From contig NZ_LMXH01000010.1 of NCBI RefSeq assembly GCF_001541095.1, forward strand, positions 1-62,180: a DNA stretch of 62,180 bases, given 5' to 3'. Position 1 is the stretch's first letter. The number at the start of each line of letters is the position of its first letter. Source of the DNA: Paenibacillus sp. FJAT-26967 (lineage in GTDB: Bacteria; Bacillota; Bacilli; Paenibacillales; NBRC-103111). This document shows, one piece after another, positions 47,653-58,507 of this stretch. The notes beneath the pieces were generated by a model. That model was not told the DNA's origin, did not search any database, and was given only the letters and a program-made list of their open reading frames with translations. A program made the translations under genes and the position numbers.

Positions 47653-48591
47653 ATGGAGGCATTGGCTCTTGAAAGAAAAGCAGAACAGAACAAGCTGCTT
47701 AAAGAGCGGATTATAGAGCTGAAGAAAGAACGTAATGCAATTATTCTAGCCCATTACTACCAGCGTGACGAAATTCAAGAGATTGCTGATTTTCGTGGAG
47801 ACTCCTTTCTTCTAGCTCAGAAGGCTGCGGAAACCGATGCGGATGTCATCGTCTTCTGTGGTGTACACTTCATGGGAGAAAGCGCTAAGATTCTGGCACC
47901 CGGTAAGACCGTGATCATTCCTGATGAGAGAGCGGGCTGTCCTATGGCGGATATGGTGAATGTAGACGGGCTTCGTGCTCTCAAACAGCAGCATCCCAAA
48001 GCCAAAGTCGTTGCTTACATCAACACCTCTGCTGAAGTAAAGTCAGAAACGGATATTTGCTGTACTTCTGCTAATGCAAGAAAAGTCATAGAATCTATTG
48101 ATGCAGAAGAGATTATCTGGGTACCTGATAAAAATTTGGGCGACTATGTATCAAAATTCACAAACAAAAAAATGATTATCTGGGAAGGCTACTGCAACAC
48201 CCATGATATGCTGACCGTTAAAGATGTGGAAGAGATGAAAGCTGCCCATCCTAACGCACAATTTGTTGTTCATCCCGAATGCCGGCCTGAGGTCGTTCAA
48301 TTGGGTGACTTTGTGGGAAGCACAACAGCGATCATCAAATATTGCCGTGAATCGGAGTGCCAGGAATTTATTGTGGGCACAGAGGACGGGACCGGTTATC
48401 AATTACGTAAAGACAGTCCGGATAAAACGTTTCATTTTGCAACCAAATATTTGGTTTGTCCGAATATGAAAGTAAATAATCTTAAAAAAGTAGTGCGGTG
48501 CCTCGAGACGATGCAGCCGGAGATTTATGTAACGCCGGAAACGGCTGAAAAAGCAAGATTGTCCTTAGAGCGCATGTTACAAGTCAAGTAG
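47653..48591 (+). CDS. nadA: quinolinate synthase
   Basis: Condenses iminoaspartate with dihydroxyacetone phosphate to give quinolinate; carries a [4Fe-4S] cluster. 312 residues. Cluster ligands are likely Cys in VFCGVHFMGESAK (about 75), in GYCNTHDM or VHPECRPEV (about 180-205), and in LVCPNMKVN (about 275). Family motifs AHYYQRDEIQEIADFRGDS (about 35) and PDKNLGDYV are clear. It heads nadA-nadB-nadC with its own promoter. Confidence 0.95.
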   Translation: MEALALERKAEQNKLLKERIIELKKERNAIILAHYYQRDEIQEIADFRGDSFLLAQKAAETDADVIVFCGVHFMGESAKILAPGKTVIIPDERAGCPMADMVNVDGLRALKQQHPKAKVVAYINTSAEVKSETDICCTSANARKVIESIDAEEIIWVPDKNLGDYVSKFTNKKMIIWEGYCNTHDMLTVKDVEEMKAAHPNAQFVVHPECRPEVVQLGDFVGSTTAIIKYCRESECQEFIVGTEDGTGYQLRKDSPDKTFHFATKYLVCPNMKVNNLKKVVRCLETMQPEIYVTPETAEKARLSLERMLQVK

Positions 48592-48630
48592 CATGCGCTA
48601 CTCTCTTTGTTAAGGTACGGGTGGGACCGA

Positions 48631-50262
48631 ATGATACCTAGATATTTAACAGATACGGATCTAAGCGCGATCCCGCACTACCACACTGATGTTATTGTCA
48701 TTGGTGCCGGTATTGCAGGGTTATACACGGCTCTGCAGGCTAGTGAGACTAAGCAAGTTCTGCTAATCACTAAAAAGTCACTGCTGGACAGCAATACGAG
48801 ATATGCGCAAGGCGGGATTGCAGCTGTCATATCGGATGATGATTCACCCGAATACCATTCACAAGACACGCTCGCTGCTGGTGCCGGTCTTTGTTCACGC
48901 GAAGCCGTTGATATCCTTGTTCATGAGGGTCCTGCGGGGGTGCAGGATCTGATCCGGATGGGAACCAAGTTTGACTTAGAGAATGGTGAAATCGCCTTAA
49001 CTAAAGAAGGCGCTCATAGCCAGCGCCGCATTTTACACGCCAATGGAGATGCGACCGGGGCAGAAATCGTACGAGCTCTATCGGAGGAAACAAAGCGTAG
49101 TGAGAACATTGAGTTGTGGGACGATCACATCGTCATTGATCTGATCACGGTAGATGGCGAATGCAGGGGGGCTCTTGTCCAGAAGCCGGATGGCCAGCGT
49201 ATTTACGTACAAGGCAGCGCTACAGTCTTATGTACGGGCGGAACAGGCCAACTATTCCGCTATACGACGAATCCGGACGTGGCTACAGGAGATGGAGTTG
49301 CGATAGCTTACCGGGCGGGCGCAGATATTCAAGATATGGAATTTATTCAATTTCATCCTACGGTGCTTTTTTATCCAGGTGCTCCCCGATTTCTTATATC
49401 GGAAGCTGTTCGCGGTGAAGGGGCCTATTTGCGTAATATTAAAGGCGAACGATTTATGGAAAAATACCATCCGCAGCTGGAGCTTGCCCCCCGTGACGTT
49501 GTGGCTAGAGCTATTGTCAGTGAAATAGAAGAAACCGGATCAAGCTTTATTTACCTGGATATTACGCATGAGTCCGAGGAAATGATCAAACACCGGTTCC
49601 CGACCATTTACGAGACTTGTCTCGGCATAGGCTTGGATCTGACCACAGATTGGATTCCTGTCGCTCCTGCCGCCCACTATATGATGGGTGGAGTGAAGAC
49701 AGACCTTCATGGAGAAACCAATATCAAGCGCCTATTTGCCTGCGGCGAGGTATCCTCCACCGGTGTTCATGGAGCTAACCGTCTCGCCAGTAACTCGCTC
49801 TCGGAAGCAATCGTATTCGGAAAGCGAATCATTAGGCGGATTCAATCGCTTCCTTCGCTCGGACCCGTTATACTGGATTACATACCTTCACACAATCTGC
49901 GTCTGGAACCTCCCAAGCAGGCTATGGTGGAGAAAAGGTTGAAGCTGCAAAAAGTTATGGTTCGTTATGCAGGAGTCCGCAGGGATGAAAGAGGTCTGAA
50001 ACGAGGCCTGGAGGAGCTGCAGCGGCACCTGCCGATGTTTGACTCCTGCTTGTCCCGGAGAGAGGATTATGAATTTGCCAACCTGTTGACATGTGCCTTG
50101 TTAACGACAGAGGCTGCTCTTAGGCGCGAGGAAAGCCGCGGCGGTCATTATCGTGAAGATTACCCGCTGCGCAGCGATGAGCAGTGGCTGAAGCATACCG
50201 TATTCAATCGTGAATGCGGTCTGACGGAGGAGTGGATACTTAATGATGGAATTAAACTTTAA
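48631..50262 (+). CDS. nadB: L-aspartate oxidase
   Basis: An FAD enzyme that oxidises aspartate to iminoaspartate, the substrate of NadA. About 543 residues. The dinucleotide motif VIVIGAGIAGLYTALQA is near residue 19-35, the active-site HPTVLFYPGAPRFLISEAVR near 248, and GGVKTDLHGETNIKRLFACG near 352. I start at ATG 48631, seven bases after GGTGGG; upstream in-frame TTG/GTG codons are possible. Its end overlaps nadC by 20 bases. Confidence 0.95.
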   Translation: MIPRYLTDTDLSAIPHYHTDVIVIGAGIAGLYTALQASETKQVLLITKKSLLDSNTRYAQGGIAAVISDDDSPEYHSQDTLAAGAGLCSREAVDILVHEGPAGVQDLIRMGTKFDLENGEIALTKEGAHSQRRILHANGDATGAEIVRALSEETKRSENIELWDDHIVIDLITVDGECRGALVQKPDGQRIYVQGSATVLCTGGTGQLFRYTTNPDVATGDGVAIAYRAGADIQDMEFIQFHPTVLFYPGAPRFLISEAVRGEGAYLRNIKGERFMEKYHPQLELAPRDVVARAIVSEIEETGSSFIYLDITHESEEMIKHRFPTIYETCLGIGLDLTTDWIPVAPAAHYMMGGVKTDLHGETNIKRLFACGEVSSTGVHGANRLASNSLSEAIVFGKRIIRRIQSLPSLGPVILDYIPSHNLRLEPPKQAMVEKRLKLQKVMVRYAGVRRDERGLKRGLEELQRHLPMFDSCLSRREDYEFANLLTCALLTTEAALRREESRGGHYREDYPLRSDEQWLKHTVFNRECGLTEEWILNDGIKL

Positions 50263-51112
50263 ACAAATTAGACAAAGCATTCGGCAGTGGCTCGATGAAG
50301 ACATCGGAACCGGAGATATGACTACCATGAGTACGATTCCTGCTGATCAACATAGTAAAGCTCTCATTCACCTGAAGGAGTCCGGTTTTGTAGCCGGCCT
50401 GCGCATTGCAGCCGAAGTATTTGCTGAAGTGGATTCTTCGCTTCAATTTAATGCGCAAATTAAAGAAGGTGAATTTGCTCCGAAAGGCACCGTCATTGCG
50501 ATCGTGACAGGCAATACCCGCAGTATTCTGCTGGGAGAGAGACTTGCTCTGAATTTGCTGCAGCGGTTATCGGGCATTGCGACGCGTACCAGGCAGTACG
50601 TGAACGCTCTGGAGGGCCTTCCGACACGTCTTGTGGATACCCGTAAGACAACGCCGGGACACAGGCTTTTAGAAAAGTACGCGGTTCGTGTAGGCGGAGG
50701 ATACAATCACCGTTTCGGTTTGTATGATGCGGTGATGATTAAGGATAATCATATTAAAGGAGCCGGTGGAATTACTCCTGCGATAAGAGCGGCCCGCTCA
50801 CGTATACCGCATACGATGAAAATCGAAGTAGAAGTGGAGAATTTTGATCAGCTGGCCGAGGCAATCGCCGCGGGAGCCGATATTATCATGCTGGACAATA
50901 TGAAGCCCGCAGTAATGGCCGAGGCAGTCGCTATCATTAAGAGTCAGGCTCCCCATATCATAATTGAAGGATCAGGTTCGGTCACATTGGAAACCATTAA
51001 AGCAATTGCGGAAACAGGTGTGCATGTCATTTCCGTCGGAAGGCTTACTTACTCGGTCTCTGCCCTTGACATCAGCCTCGATCTGAACGAACAGAAAGGG
51101 GTTTCCTTGTGA
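50243..51112 (+). CDS. nadC: nicotinate-nucleotide pyrophosphorylase (carboxylating)
   Basis: Converts quinolinate and PRPP to nicotinate mononucleotide. 289 residues. Motifs: [12 protein letters not shown] (about 14), [14 protein letters not shown] (about 104), [20 protein letters not shown] (about 131), and the C-terminal [23 protein letters not shown] 50243 is inside nadB behind GGAGGAG. Completes a three-gene de novo NAD pathway and overlaps coaX by four bases, linking NAD and CoA synthesis in one transcript. Confidence 0.95.
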   Translation: MMELNFKQIRQSIRQWLDEDIGTGDMTTMSTIPADQHSKALIHLKESGFVAGLRIAAEVFAEVDSSLQFNAQIKEGEFAPKGTVIAIVTGNTRSILLGERLALNLLQRLSGIATRTRQYVNALEGLPTRLVDTRKTTPGHRLLEKYAVRVGGGYNHRFGLYDAVMIKDNHIKGAGGITPAIRAARSRIPHTMKIEVEVENFDQLAEAIAAGADIIMLDNMKPAVMAEAVAIIKSQAPHIIIEGSGSVTLETIKAIAETGVHVISVGRLTYSVSALDISLDLNEQKGVSL

Positions 51113-51882
51113 TTTTAGTCGTAGACGTCGGCAACACGAATATTGTTCTGGGTATCTACAAAGGCTCGGATTTGCTGCATCATTGGAGACTTAGCACAAA
51201 TCGTTCGGCAACGGTAGATGAGTATGGCATGATGTTTCATAATCTTTTCCAATATGCAGGCATTCGCAACGATCAGATTGAGGGCGTCATTATTTCGTCT
51301 GTTGTGCCGCCGCTCATGTTTGCGCTTGAACAGCTTTGTTTAAAATATATGAAGAGAACTCCGCTTATTGTAGGCCCGGGAATCAAGACCGGACTCAACA
51401 TCCGCGTAGATAACCCCAAAGAGGTAGGGGCCGATCGGATTGTCAACGCCGTGGCGGCTATCGAGTTGTATGGTTCGCCCTGCATCATCGTTGATTTCGG
51501 CACCGCCACGACTTATGATTATATTGATGCAAACGGGCAGCTGCTCGGTTGTGCAATTGCGCCGGGCATAGGCATTTCTACTGAAGCATTGTACCAAAGA
51601 GCAGCCAAACTGCCCCGCATAGAGCTTATTAAGCCCAAGAGTGTGGTGGGTCGTAACACAATTTCCGCCATGCAGGCGGGAATTATTTACGGTTATGTAG
51701 GCCAAGTGGATGGTATTGTAACCCGTATCCGGGAAGAATATAATGTGACTCCCAAAGTGATCGCGACAGGAGGTCACGCGGAGCTCATCGCCAGCGAATC
51801 GCGGGTAATTGATGTGGTGGATCCCATGCTTACCCTTGAGGGGCTGCGCTTTATCTATGCCAAGAATGCCAAACAGGATTAA
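51109..51882 (+). CDS. coaX: type III pantothenate kinase
   Basis: First step of CoA synthesis. 257 residues of the ASKHA fold: phosphate motif [15 protein letters not shown] (about residues 4-18), [20 protein letters not shown] (about 88), and the catalytic aspartate in [11 protein letters not shown] near 107. It starts at GTG 51109, overlapping the nadC stop, so it is translationally coupled. Followed by hslO, the order found after ftsH in B. subtilis. Confidence 0.95.
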   Translation: MILVVDVGNTNIVLGIYKGSDLLHHWRLSTNRSATVDEYGMMFHNLFQYAGIRNDQIEGVIISSVVPPLMFALEQLCLKYMKRTPLIVGPGIKTGLNIRVDNPKEVGADRIVNAVAAIELYGSPCIIVDFGTATTYDYIDANGQLLGCAIAPGIGISTEALYQRAAKLPRIELIKPKSVVGRNTISAMQAGIIYGYVGQVDGIVTRIREEYNVTPKVIATGGHAELIASESRVIDVVDPMLTLEGLRFIYAKNAKQD

Positions 51883-51924
51883 GATCACGCTCAGCAGACA
51901 ACTAACAAGAAACGGGGTTATGTG

Positions 51925-52800
51925 ATGAATGATTATATGATCCGCGGAACAGCTCTCGAAGGAAGAGTACGGGCGATTGCCGTTCTGACCACTTCGATTA
52001 CAGAGGAACTGCGCCGCCGTCATCATACGACACCTACAGCAACGGCCGCACTGGGAAGAACGGCAGCGGCAGGTCTGATGATGGGTGCCATGCTTAAAGG
52101 GGAAGAAAAACTGACTCTACAAATTAAGGGCGGAGGTCCGATCGGCTCGATTGTTGTGGATGCCAACTCCAAAGGAGAAGTGCGTGGGTACGTAGACAAT
52201 CCGGATGTGGATTTACCCCTGAATGCCAAAGGGAAGCTGGATGTGGCTGGAGCCGTCGGAACGGACGGGTTTTTGCATGTAATCAAGGATCTCGGCATGA
52301 AGGAAGCCTATAGAGGAAGTATCCCGATTGTTTCGGGTGAGCTCGCTGAAGATTTTACTTATTATTTTGCAAAATCCGAACAAACACCTTCTGCAGTAGC
52401 GCTTGGAGTGCTTGTAGACGTAGACCGGACTGTCAAAGTTTCCGGCGGGTTTATTATTCAACTGCTGCCAGGTTTAACGGATGATGAAATTACAGCAATT
52501 GAAACGCAATTATCGACCATTGAACCGATTACCACATTGCTTGACAGTGGGGCATCGCTGGAAGAAATTCTGAAGGGATTACTGCCGGATGTGGAAATTA
52601 TGGAGCGTTCAGCGGTTTTCTTCCAGTGTAAATGTTCCGCTGAACGAGTTGAACAGACGCTGATAAGCTTGGGACATGAGGAATTAGAAGCCATCATGGA
52701 AGAAGAAGGACGAGCTGAAGTTGTTTGCCACTTTTGCAACGAGGCTTACCAATTTGAAGGCGAGCAGCTTCAAGCTATGGTGAAGAATATAAAGAAATAG
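51925..52800 (+). CDS. hslO: redox-regulated chaperone Hsp33
   Basis: About 291 residues. The N-terminal core has GRTAAAGLMMGAMLKGEEKL (about 48), and the C-terminal zinc switch has CKC near 234 and CHFC near 268, the four cysteines that bind zinc when reduced and form disulfides under oxidative stress. I use ATG 51925, seven bases after ACGGGG; a GTG one codon earlier is equally in frame. It lies between coaX and the YacD-like gene as in B. subtilis. Confidence 0.94.
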   Translation: MNDYMIRGTALEGRVRAIAVLTTSITEELRRRHHTTPTATAALGRTAAAGLMMGAMLKGEEKLTLQIKGGGPIGSIVVDANSKGEVRGYVDNPDVDLPLNAKGKLDVAGAVGTDGFLHVIKDLGMKEAYRGSIPIVSGELAEDFTYYFAKSEQTPSAVALGVLVDVDRTVKVSGGFIIQLLPGLTDDEITAIETQLSTIEPITTLLDSGASLEEILKGLLPDVEIMERSAVFFQCKCSAERVEQTLISLGHEELEAIMEEEGRAEVVCHFCNEAYQFEGEQLQAMVKNIKK

Positions 52801-52816
52801 TTTTGAGGGAGAGAGC

Positions 52817-53758
52817 ATGCACAACGTAAAAGTGTTGTGGGGAGCCATCCTCGCTTTGTCGGTAGGGATTATTGTCCTATTATCGCTGTATTTGACGGAG
52901 ATGGGCGGAGCTAAGCAGCCGGGAGCAGACCAGTCACCAGGTGCTGAGTCCAGCCAGCACGTCGTGGCCAGAATAGGCGGCCGCGAATTTACACAAGGCG
53001 AGTTAGCGGAGAAATTGACCAAACACTATGGTGCGGAAATGCTTAACCGGATGCTCGACCGAGAGGCGCTCCGTTTAGAGGCCAAGGAATTGGGAGTCGA
53101 AGTAAGCGCAGCGGAGATGGACCGTGAATTAAAGCAAATGCAGCAGGGATATGACAATGAAGAAGCTTATTTCGCTTCGATGCAAGAGCAGCTAGGTTTG
53201 AGTAAAGAAGAAATTAAAGAAGATTTGCACTACAAGCTGCTGCATGAGAGATTGGCAATCCGTCAGATAGTTGTTTCCGACACGGAAGTAGACCAGTACA
53301 TACAGGCAAACCCGGAATTATTTAAACAAGCGGATGAATGGCATTTGCATAAAATAATCTTGTCCACACTGGATCAAGCTAAGAAAGCGATCAAAGCTTA
53401 CAACAGTGGAGAAGATTTTGCTATATTGGCGCGGGACCGTTCGATTGACGAAAGCGGCAGCCAGGGCGGAGATCTCGGATGGGTGGAAGAGGGGGATCCT
53501 TTTCAACCAGCGCCTATTATGGAGGCCGCCCGTAAACTGGAAGTGGGACAAATAAGCGGACCGATTAAGATCAAGGACGGTTATGCCGTTATTCTTCTTT
53601 CAGAGAAAAGGGAAAAGAAAGATCAGGAGAATACCGTGATCCGGGAATCGGTCCGTAAGATGCTTGCTTTACAGGAAGGACCCTCCCTGAACGAATATTT
53701 GATTAACATCCGCACCAAATGGCAGGCGGTTATTGTGGAATCCACTTTGAAACCTTAG
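52817..53758 (+). CDS. membrane-anchored PrsA-like peptidyl-prolyl isomerase (YacD-like)
   Basis: A 313-residue exported protein with a single N-terminal transmembrane anchor (about residues 6-27) and no lipobox cysteine. A helical SurA_N-like region (about 50-165) precedes a parvulin domain (about 170-270: WHLHKIILSTLDQAKKAIKA, SQGGDLGWVEEGD, ISGPIKIKDGYAVILL). Likely an extracytoplasmic foldase. It lies between hslO and cysK, the place of yacD in B. subtilis. It is the second parvulin protein in this window. Confidence 0.9.
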   Translation: MHNVKVLWGAILALSVGIIVLLSLYLTEMGGAKQPGADQSPGAESSQHVVARIGGREFTQGELAEKLTKHYGAEMLNRMLDREALRLEAKELGVEVSAAEMDRELKQMQQGYDNEEAYFASMQEQLGLSKEEIKEDLHYKLLHERLAIRQIVVSDTEVDQYIQANPELFKQADEWHLHKIILSTLDQAKKAIKAYNSGEDFAILARDRSIDESGSQGGDLGWVEEGDPFQPAPIMEAARKLEVGQISGPIKIKDGYAVILLSEKREKKDQENTVIRESVRKMLALQEGPSLNEYLINIRTKWQAVIVESTLKP

Positions 53759-53774
53759 CTGGAAATGTGTAGAG

Positions 53775-53803
53775 TTGACAAGGGGCGCGAGCACTGATAA
53801 TAT
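53775..53803 (+). promoter_or_regulatory. sigma-A promoter of cysK
   Basis: TTGACA (53775-53780), 17-base spacer, TAATAT (53798-53803). Downstream ATACC...GGAATAA (about 53813-53838) loosely resembles a CymR binding site, which controls cysK in B. subtilis; that part is tentative. Confidence 0.78.
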
Positions 53804-53874
53804 TAGGGATATAATACCAACCTAACAACTCGGAATAACTTTCATTTTTTTTATATTTTGGGAGGGTGACACGC

Positions 53875-54816
<942 letters not shown>

Positions 54817-54845
54817 AGATAGCGATGGACGCAAGCCGCCCTTCC

Positions 54846-54885
54846 AAGTCTTCAGCTGTAGTCTACAGCTGAAGACTTTTTATTT
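54846..54885 (+). terminator. terminator after cysK
   Basis: AGTCTTCAGCTGTAG and CTACAGCTGAAGACT form a perfect 15-bp stem followed by TTTT. Confidence 0.95.
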
Positions 54886-54906
54886 GCTTGCGATTCAAGT
54901 ATACTA

Positions 54907-54930
54907 AGTGACAATCGTGACATTGTCACT
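54907..54930. promoter_or_regulatory. inverted repeat before the folate operon
   Basis: AGTGACAAT (54907-54915) and ATTGTCACT (54922-54930), a perfect 9-bp inverted repeat with six-base spacer. It begins two bases after a possible -10 TATACT (54900-54905), a typical operator position. No regulator is assigned. Confidence 0.5.
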
Positions 54931-54980
54931 ACAACAGCATCGGCCTAGCAAGAACAGCATGAGCCAGAAGGGAAGAGAGC

Positions 54981-55568
54981 ATGATCCTTGTCATTGATAA
55001 TTACGATTCGTTTACATACAACTTGGTGCAGTATTTGGACGAACTGGGACATGATATTGTCGTAAAACGTAATGATGCTATAGACATTATGGGGATCGCG
55101 CAGCTGGCTCCCGACCATATTCTAATATCTCCGGGTCCCGCCGCGCCTAATGATGCAGGGATTAGTCTGGAGACGATTCGCCGTTTCAAGGGGCAAATCC
55201 CCATTCTCGGTGTCTGCCTCGGGCATCAAGCGATAGGCCAGGCCTTTGGCGGGGATGTAATACGGGCAGTCAGGCCGATGCATGGTAAAACTTCGCTCAT
55301 TCAACACGACGGGAAGAGCATTTTTACAGGCATTCCTTCACCCTATACCGCTACTCGCTATCATTCCCTGATTGTTGATAAGAAGACACTTCCCGATTGT
55401 CTTGAAATCAGTGCCGCTACACCGGAGGGTGAAATCATGGGATTTCGTCATAGGGAATATGCGATTGAAGGTGTGCAATTTCATCCCGAATCCATTAGTA
55501 CCGAACATGGTCATGCGCTCTTGAATAATTTTTTGTCCATGAAGGTGTCAGCGGAGGTAAAAGCATGA
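54981..55568 (+). CDS. pabA: anthranilate / aminodeoxychorismate synthase glutaminase subunit
   Basis: A class I glutamine amidotransferase of 195 residues that supplies ammonia for aminodeoxychorismate (folate) and often also anthranilate (tryptophan). The triad is the Cys in [17 protein letters not shown] (about 79) and His-Glu in [13 protein letters not shown] (about 168-170). The partner pabB, which precedes it in B. subtilis, is not in this window. It overlaps pabC by four bases. Confidence 0.94.
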   Translation: MILVIDNYDSFTYNLVQYLDELGHDIVVKRNDAIDIMGIAQLAPDHILISPGPAAPNDAGISLETIRRFKGQIPILGVCLGHQAIGQAFGGDVIRAVRPMHGKTSLIQHDGKSIFTGIPSPYTATRYHSLIVDKKTLPDCLEISAATPEGEIMGFRHREYAIEGVQFHPESISTEHGHALLNNFLSMKVSAEVKA

Positions 55569-56449
55569 AAATATGGTTTAATGGTCAAATCATAGAGGAA
55601 GAACTAGCGGTGGTTTCAGTCTATGACCACGGCTTTCTATATGGCATGGGGCTGTTCGAGACGTTTCGCACGTATAACGGACAACCCTTTTTGCTACAAG
55701 AACATCTGGATCGGATGCAGGAAGGCTGCCGGGAGCTTGGTATACCTCTGCGATCAAGCGTGAAGGATATACAACTTCGAGTCTATGATCTGTTGAAAGT
55801 TAATCAGCTTCAGGATGCGTATATCCGGTACACGATTTCTGCCGGAGTAGATGTGCTGGGTCTGCCATCCGGTTCTTCTTATAAAGAGCCTACAGAAATT
55901 CTCTATATCAAAGAACTTCCTGCCCGCTTAGCAGACAATGTTTCTACCCGTCCGCTTCAGTTTCTGCAGGTCAGAAGAAATTCGCCCGAAGGAACGCTGC
56001 GTCGCAAGTCCTTTCATTATATGAACAATATTCTCGCGAAAAGGGAACTCATGACCTATCCGTGGGCGGCAGGGGCCGAGGGACTTTTTTTGACAGATGA
56101 CGGTCATGTAGCGGAAGGAATTGTGAGCAATTTATTCTGGATCAAAGGCGGAATCTGCTTTACTCCATCCTTGGAGACGGGTATACTGCCTGGTATTACA
56201 AGAGCTTACGTGATGAGGCTGGCAGAGGAATGCGGGCTGCAAATAATCGAAGGATGCTTCGATAGGGAGACTCTATCCGGTGCGGATGAAATTTTCATGA
56301 CCAATTCTGTTCAAGAAATAGTCGCTGTGGATCGGCTGCTTGACGAACACGGGCATGAGACCAGAATAGGGACGGGTACACCGGGCCGGCTGACCGGACG
56401 TCTGGCAGAGTTGTATCAACATCATACACAGACAAGCACGGGCGGCTAG
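55565..56449 (+). CDS. pabC: aminodeoxychorismate lyase
   Basis: A fold-type IV PLP enzyme of 294 residues that releases pyruvate from aminodeoxychorismate to give p-aminobenzoate. [20 protein letters not shown] (about 20) and the PLP lysine in [11 protein letters not shown] (about 142), with the [13 protein letters not shown] phosphate loop (about 247), are as expected; D-amino acid or branched-chain aminotransferases share this fold, and the operon context decides for PabC. ATG 55565 overlaps pabA (ATGA). Confidence 0.92.
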   Translation: MKIWFNGQIIEEELAVVSVYDHGFLYGMGLFETFRTYNGQPFLLQEHLDRMQEGCRELGIPLRSSVKDIQLRVYDLLKVNQLQDAYIRYTISAGVDVLGLPSGSSYKEPTEILYIKELPARLADNVSTRPLQFLQVRRNSPEGTLRRKSFHYMNNILAKRELMTYPWAAGAEGLFLTDDGHVAEGIVSNLFWIKGGICFTPSLETGILPGITRAYVMRLAEECGLQIIEGCFDRETLSGADEIFMTNSVQEIVAVDRLLDEHGHETRIGTGTPGRLTGRLAELYQHHTQTSTGG

Positions 56450-56518
56450 GCTTCATGGATAATAGCAGACTTTTCCTTAAAGTGCTTTAGAAGCAAGGAG
56501 TTAGGAGGTTGGTGGCCA

Positions 56519-57358
56519 ATGAATCGCGTTTTTTCGATGGGCAAAATAAATTTGGAGCTCGGCCGGCGTACTCAAATTATGGGTATTCTTAATGTTACGC
56601 CGGATTCTTTCTCCGACGGCGGCGCCTATCTCGCGCAAGAGCAGGCGGTCCGTCATGCGGTTCGGATGGTGGAAGAGGGGGCTGATCTGATTGACATCGG
56701 GGGAGAATCCACCCGGCCAGGCCACGAGCCAGTCTCTCTTGAAGAAGAACTGCAGCGGGTTGTGCCTGTAATCAAGGAACTGGTCAAGTACATTGATGTG
56801 CCGATCTCCGTAGACACGTACAAAGCGGAGGTTGCCAGACAGGCGATCGCGGCCGGGGCACACATCATCAATGATGTGTGGGGCTTCAAGGCCGATCCGG
56901 ATATGGCGCGGGTGGCGGCCGAAGCCTGCTGTCCCGTTATCCTGATGCACAACCGTGAGGAGGCGGTCTACAACGACTTCCTGCCGGATGTGCTTCAAGA
57001 CCTGCGGGACAGCGTGCAGCTTGCTCTGGATGCCGGAGTGGCGTCGGAGAATATCATGCTGGACCCCGGCATCGGCTTTGCGAAAAGCCACGAGCAGAAC
57101 CTGTGGCTGATGAACCGGCTCCGCGATATAGCGGATCTCGGATATCCGGTTCTGCTCGGCACCTCTCGCAAGAGTATGATCCGCACCACGCTGGGGCTTC
57201 CTCCAGAGGATGTTCTGGAGGGGACGGCTGCGACGGTGGTTCTTGGCATCGCACAAGGGTGTGATATTGTGCGCGTGCACGATGTACGGGAGATGAAGCG
57301 TACGGCCGTCATGACGGATGCGATTGTCCGCGGGTCGGACCTGCGTGTACAGCTTTAG
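56519..57358 (+). CDS. folP: dihydropteroate synthase
   Basis: Joins p-aminobenzoate with the pterin diphosphate; target of sulfonamides. 279 residues forming a TIM barrel: MGILNVTPDSFSDGG (about 20), DIGGESTRPGHEP (about 60), DPGIGFAKSHEQN (about 181), LLGTSRKSMIR (about 215), RVHDVREMKRT (about 255). ATG 56519 follows TTAGGAGGTTGG. It lies third in the folate operon (sul in B. subtilis). Confidence 0.96.
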   Translation: MNRVFSMGKINLELGRRTQIMGILNVTPDSFSDGGAYLAQEQAVRHAVRMVEEGADLIDIGGESTRPGHEPVSLEEELQRVVPVIKELVKYIDVPISVDTYKAEVARQAIAAGAHIINDVWGFKADPDMARVAAEACCPVILMHNREEAVYNDFLPDVLQDLRDSVQLALDAGVASENIMLDPGIGFAKSHEQNLWLMNRLRDIADLGYPVLLGTSRKSMIRTTLGLPPEDVLEGTAATVVLGIAQGCDIVRVHDVREMKRTAVMTDAIVRGSDLRVQL

Positions 57359-57424
57359 CGATATGTGGCTGCTGAATAAATAATGAATCTAATTATCAGT
57401 TGTACGCAACTAATGGAGGACCCA

Positions 57425-57793
57425 ATGGATAAATTGACGCTTACACGCATGCAGTTTTATGGCTATCACGGTGTCTATGCGGAAGAGAACAAATTAGGTC
57501 AGCGGTATTATGTGGACGTGGAGATGTGCCTTCCTCTCGATAAGCCTGGACGGACTGACAATATCGACGATTCGATCAATTATGCCGATGCATATGCGGT
57601 AATAAAAGAAGTCGTCGAGAAGCGAACCTTCAAATTAATTGAAGCGTTGGCCGAGCAGGTTGCATCCTCTCTTCTTGAAACTTATACTAGTATCGATGAA
57701 GTTACCGTGAGGGTCATTAAACCGCATCCGCCTTTTGATATCCATTTTGAAGGCGTGACGGTCGAAATCACCCGGAGGCGGTTAATTTCATGA
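57425..57793 (+). CDS. folB: dihydroneopterin aldolase
   Basis: A 122-residue aldolase making hydroxymethyl-dihydropterin. Motifs: MQFYGYHGVYAEENKLGQRY (about 8-27) with the conserved His and Glu, and the lysine in VIKPHPPF (about 98). I take ATG 57425 behind GGAGGA, giving the normal length; an in-frame ATG at 57383 would add 14 residues without a ribosome site. It overlaps folK by four bases. Confidence 0.95.
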   Translation: MDKLTLTRMQFYGYHGVYAEENKLGQRYYVDVEMCLPLDKPGRTDNIDDSINYADAYAVIKEVVEKRTFKLIEALAEQVASSLLETYTSIDEVTVRVIKPHPPFDIHFEGVTVEITRRRLIS

Positions 57794-58329
57794 GTAATAC
57801 CGGGCAAGAAATCACTGCCTATATAGCCCTTGGCTCTAATTTAGGAGACCGCGAGCAATATTTAGCGGACGCGCTCCGTCAGTTGGATGCGCATCCGGAT
57901 ATTTATGTAGCGGCATGCTCACATATCTATGAGACCGATCCGGTCGGGTATGTAGATCAGGATGCTTTTCTGAACATGGCGGCCGTTGTTAAGACGAGTT
58001 TAACGCCGCAAGAGCTGCTTGCCGTCATGCAGCAGACCGAGCAACTGCTCGGGCGCGTCCGTGACATCCGCTGGGGGCCGCGCACCATTGATCTGGATTT
58101 GCTGCTTTACGGGGAACAGGAAGTCCGGCTCCCGGATTTGATCGTACCCCATCCGCGCATGCAGGAGCGAGCGTTTGTGTTAGTCCCCTTAGCAGATATT
58201 TTTTCCCATATACCGAACACATCGTTTGCATCCCTAGAGAGACAGCTCGCCAAACTGGATGGGAAGGAAGGTGTTAAGTTATGGAAAAAAATGCATTGGC
58301 CCAGCGTATCCGGGCATTCCGCAAGCTAA
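57790..58329 (+). CDS. folK: HPPK, 6-hydroxymethyl-7,8-dihydropterin pyrophosphokinase
   Basis: Transfers pyrophosphate from ATP to the pterin. 179 residues. ALGSNLGDREQYL (about 10-22) and the signature RWGPRTIDLDLLLYG (about 94-108) with the two catalytic aspartates are clear. The start overlaps folB and the last 49 bases overlap yazB in another frame, an unusually long overlap also seen in B. subtilis relatives of this operon. Confidence 0.96.
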   Translation: MSNTGQEITAYIALGSNLGDREQYLADALRQLDAHPDIYVAACSHIYETDPVGYVDQDAFLNMAAVVKTSLTPQELLAVMQQTEQLLGRVRDIRWGPRTIDLDLLLYGEQEVRLPDLIVPHPRMQERAFVLVPLADIFSHIPNTSFASLERQLAKLDGKEGVKLWKKMHWPSVSGHSAS

Positions 58330-58493
58330 AAGGATACACCCAGAACGAACTTGCCGAGCTTCTCGGCGTTTCTATAGCCATTCTCGGTTCGATTGAACGG
58401 GGAACGCGCAAGCCGGATACGAGAATGATTCAGAAAATTTCCAGTGCCTTAGGCATTGACCCGGAGGAGCTTAATCCGCCCTCCGGCAAATAG
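58281..58493 (+). CDS. yazB: small XRE-family helix-turn-helix protein (YazB)
   Basis: A 70-residue protein consisting of one HTH domain (KGYTQNELAELLGVSIAILG, about residues 17-36). It resembles YazB, encoded at the same place in B. subtilis. It may control the folate operon or a neighbour, but no target is known. ATG 58281 is inside folK behind GGAAGGTG. The stop lies 14 bases before dusB. Confidence 0.88.
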   Translation: MEKNALAQRIRAFRKLKGYTQNELAELLGVSIAILGSIERGTRKPDTRMIQKISSALGIDPEELNPPSGK

Positions 58494-58507
58494 GAGGAAA
58501 ATCGAAC

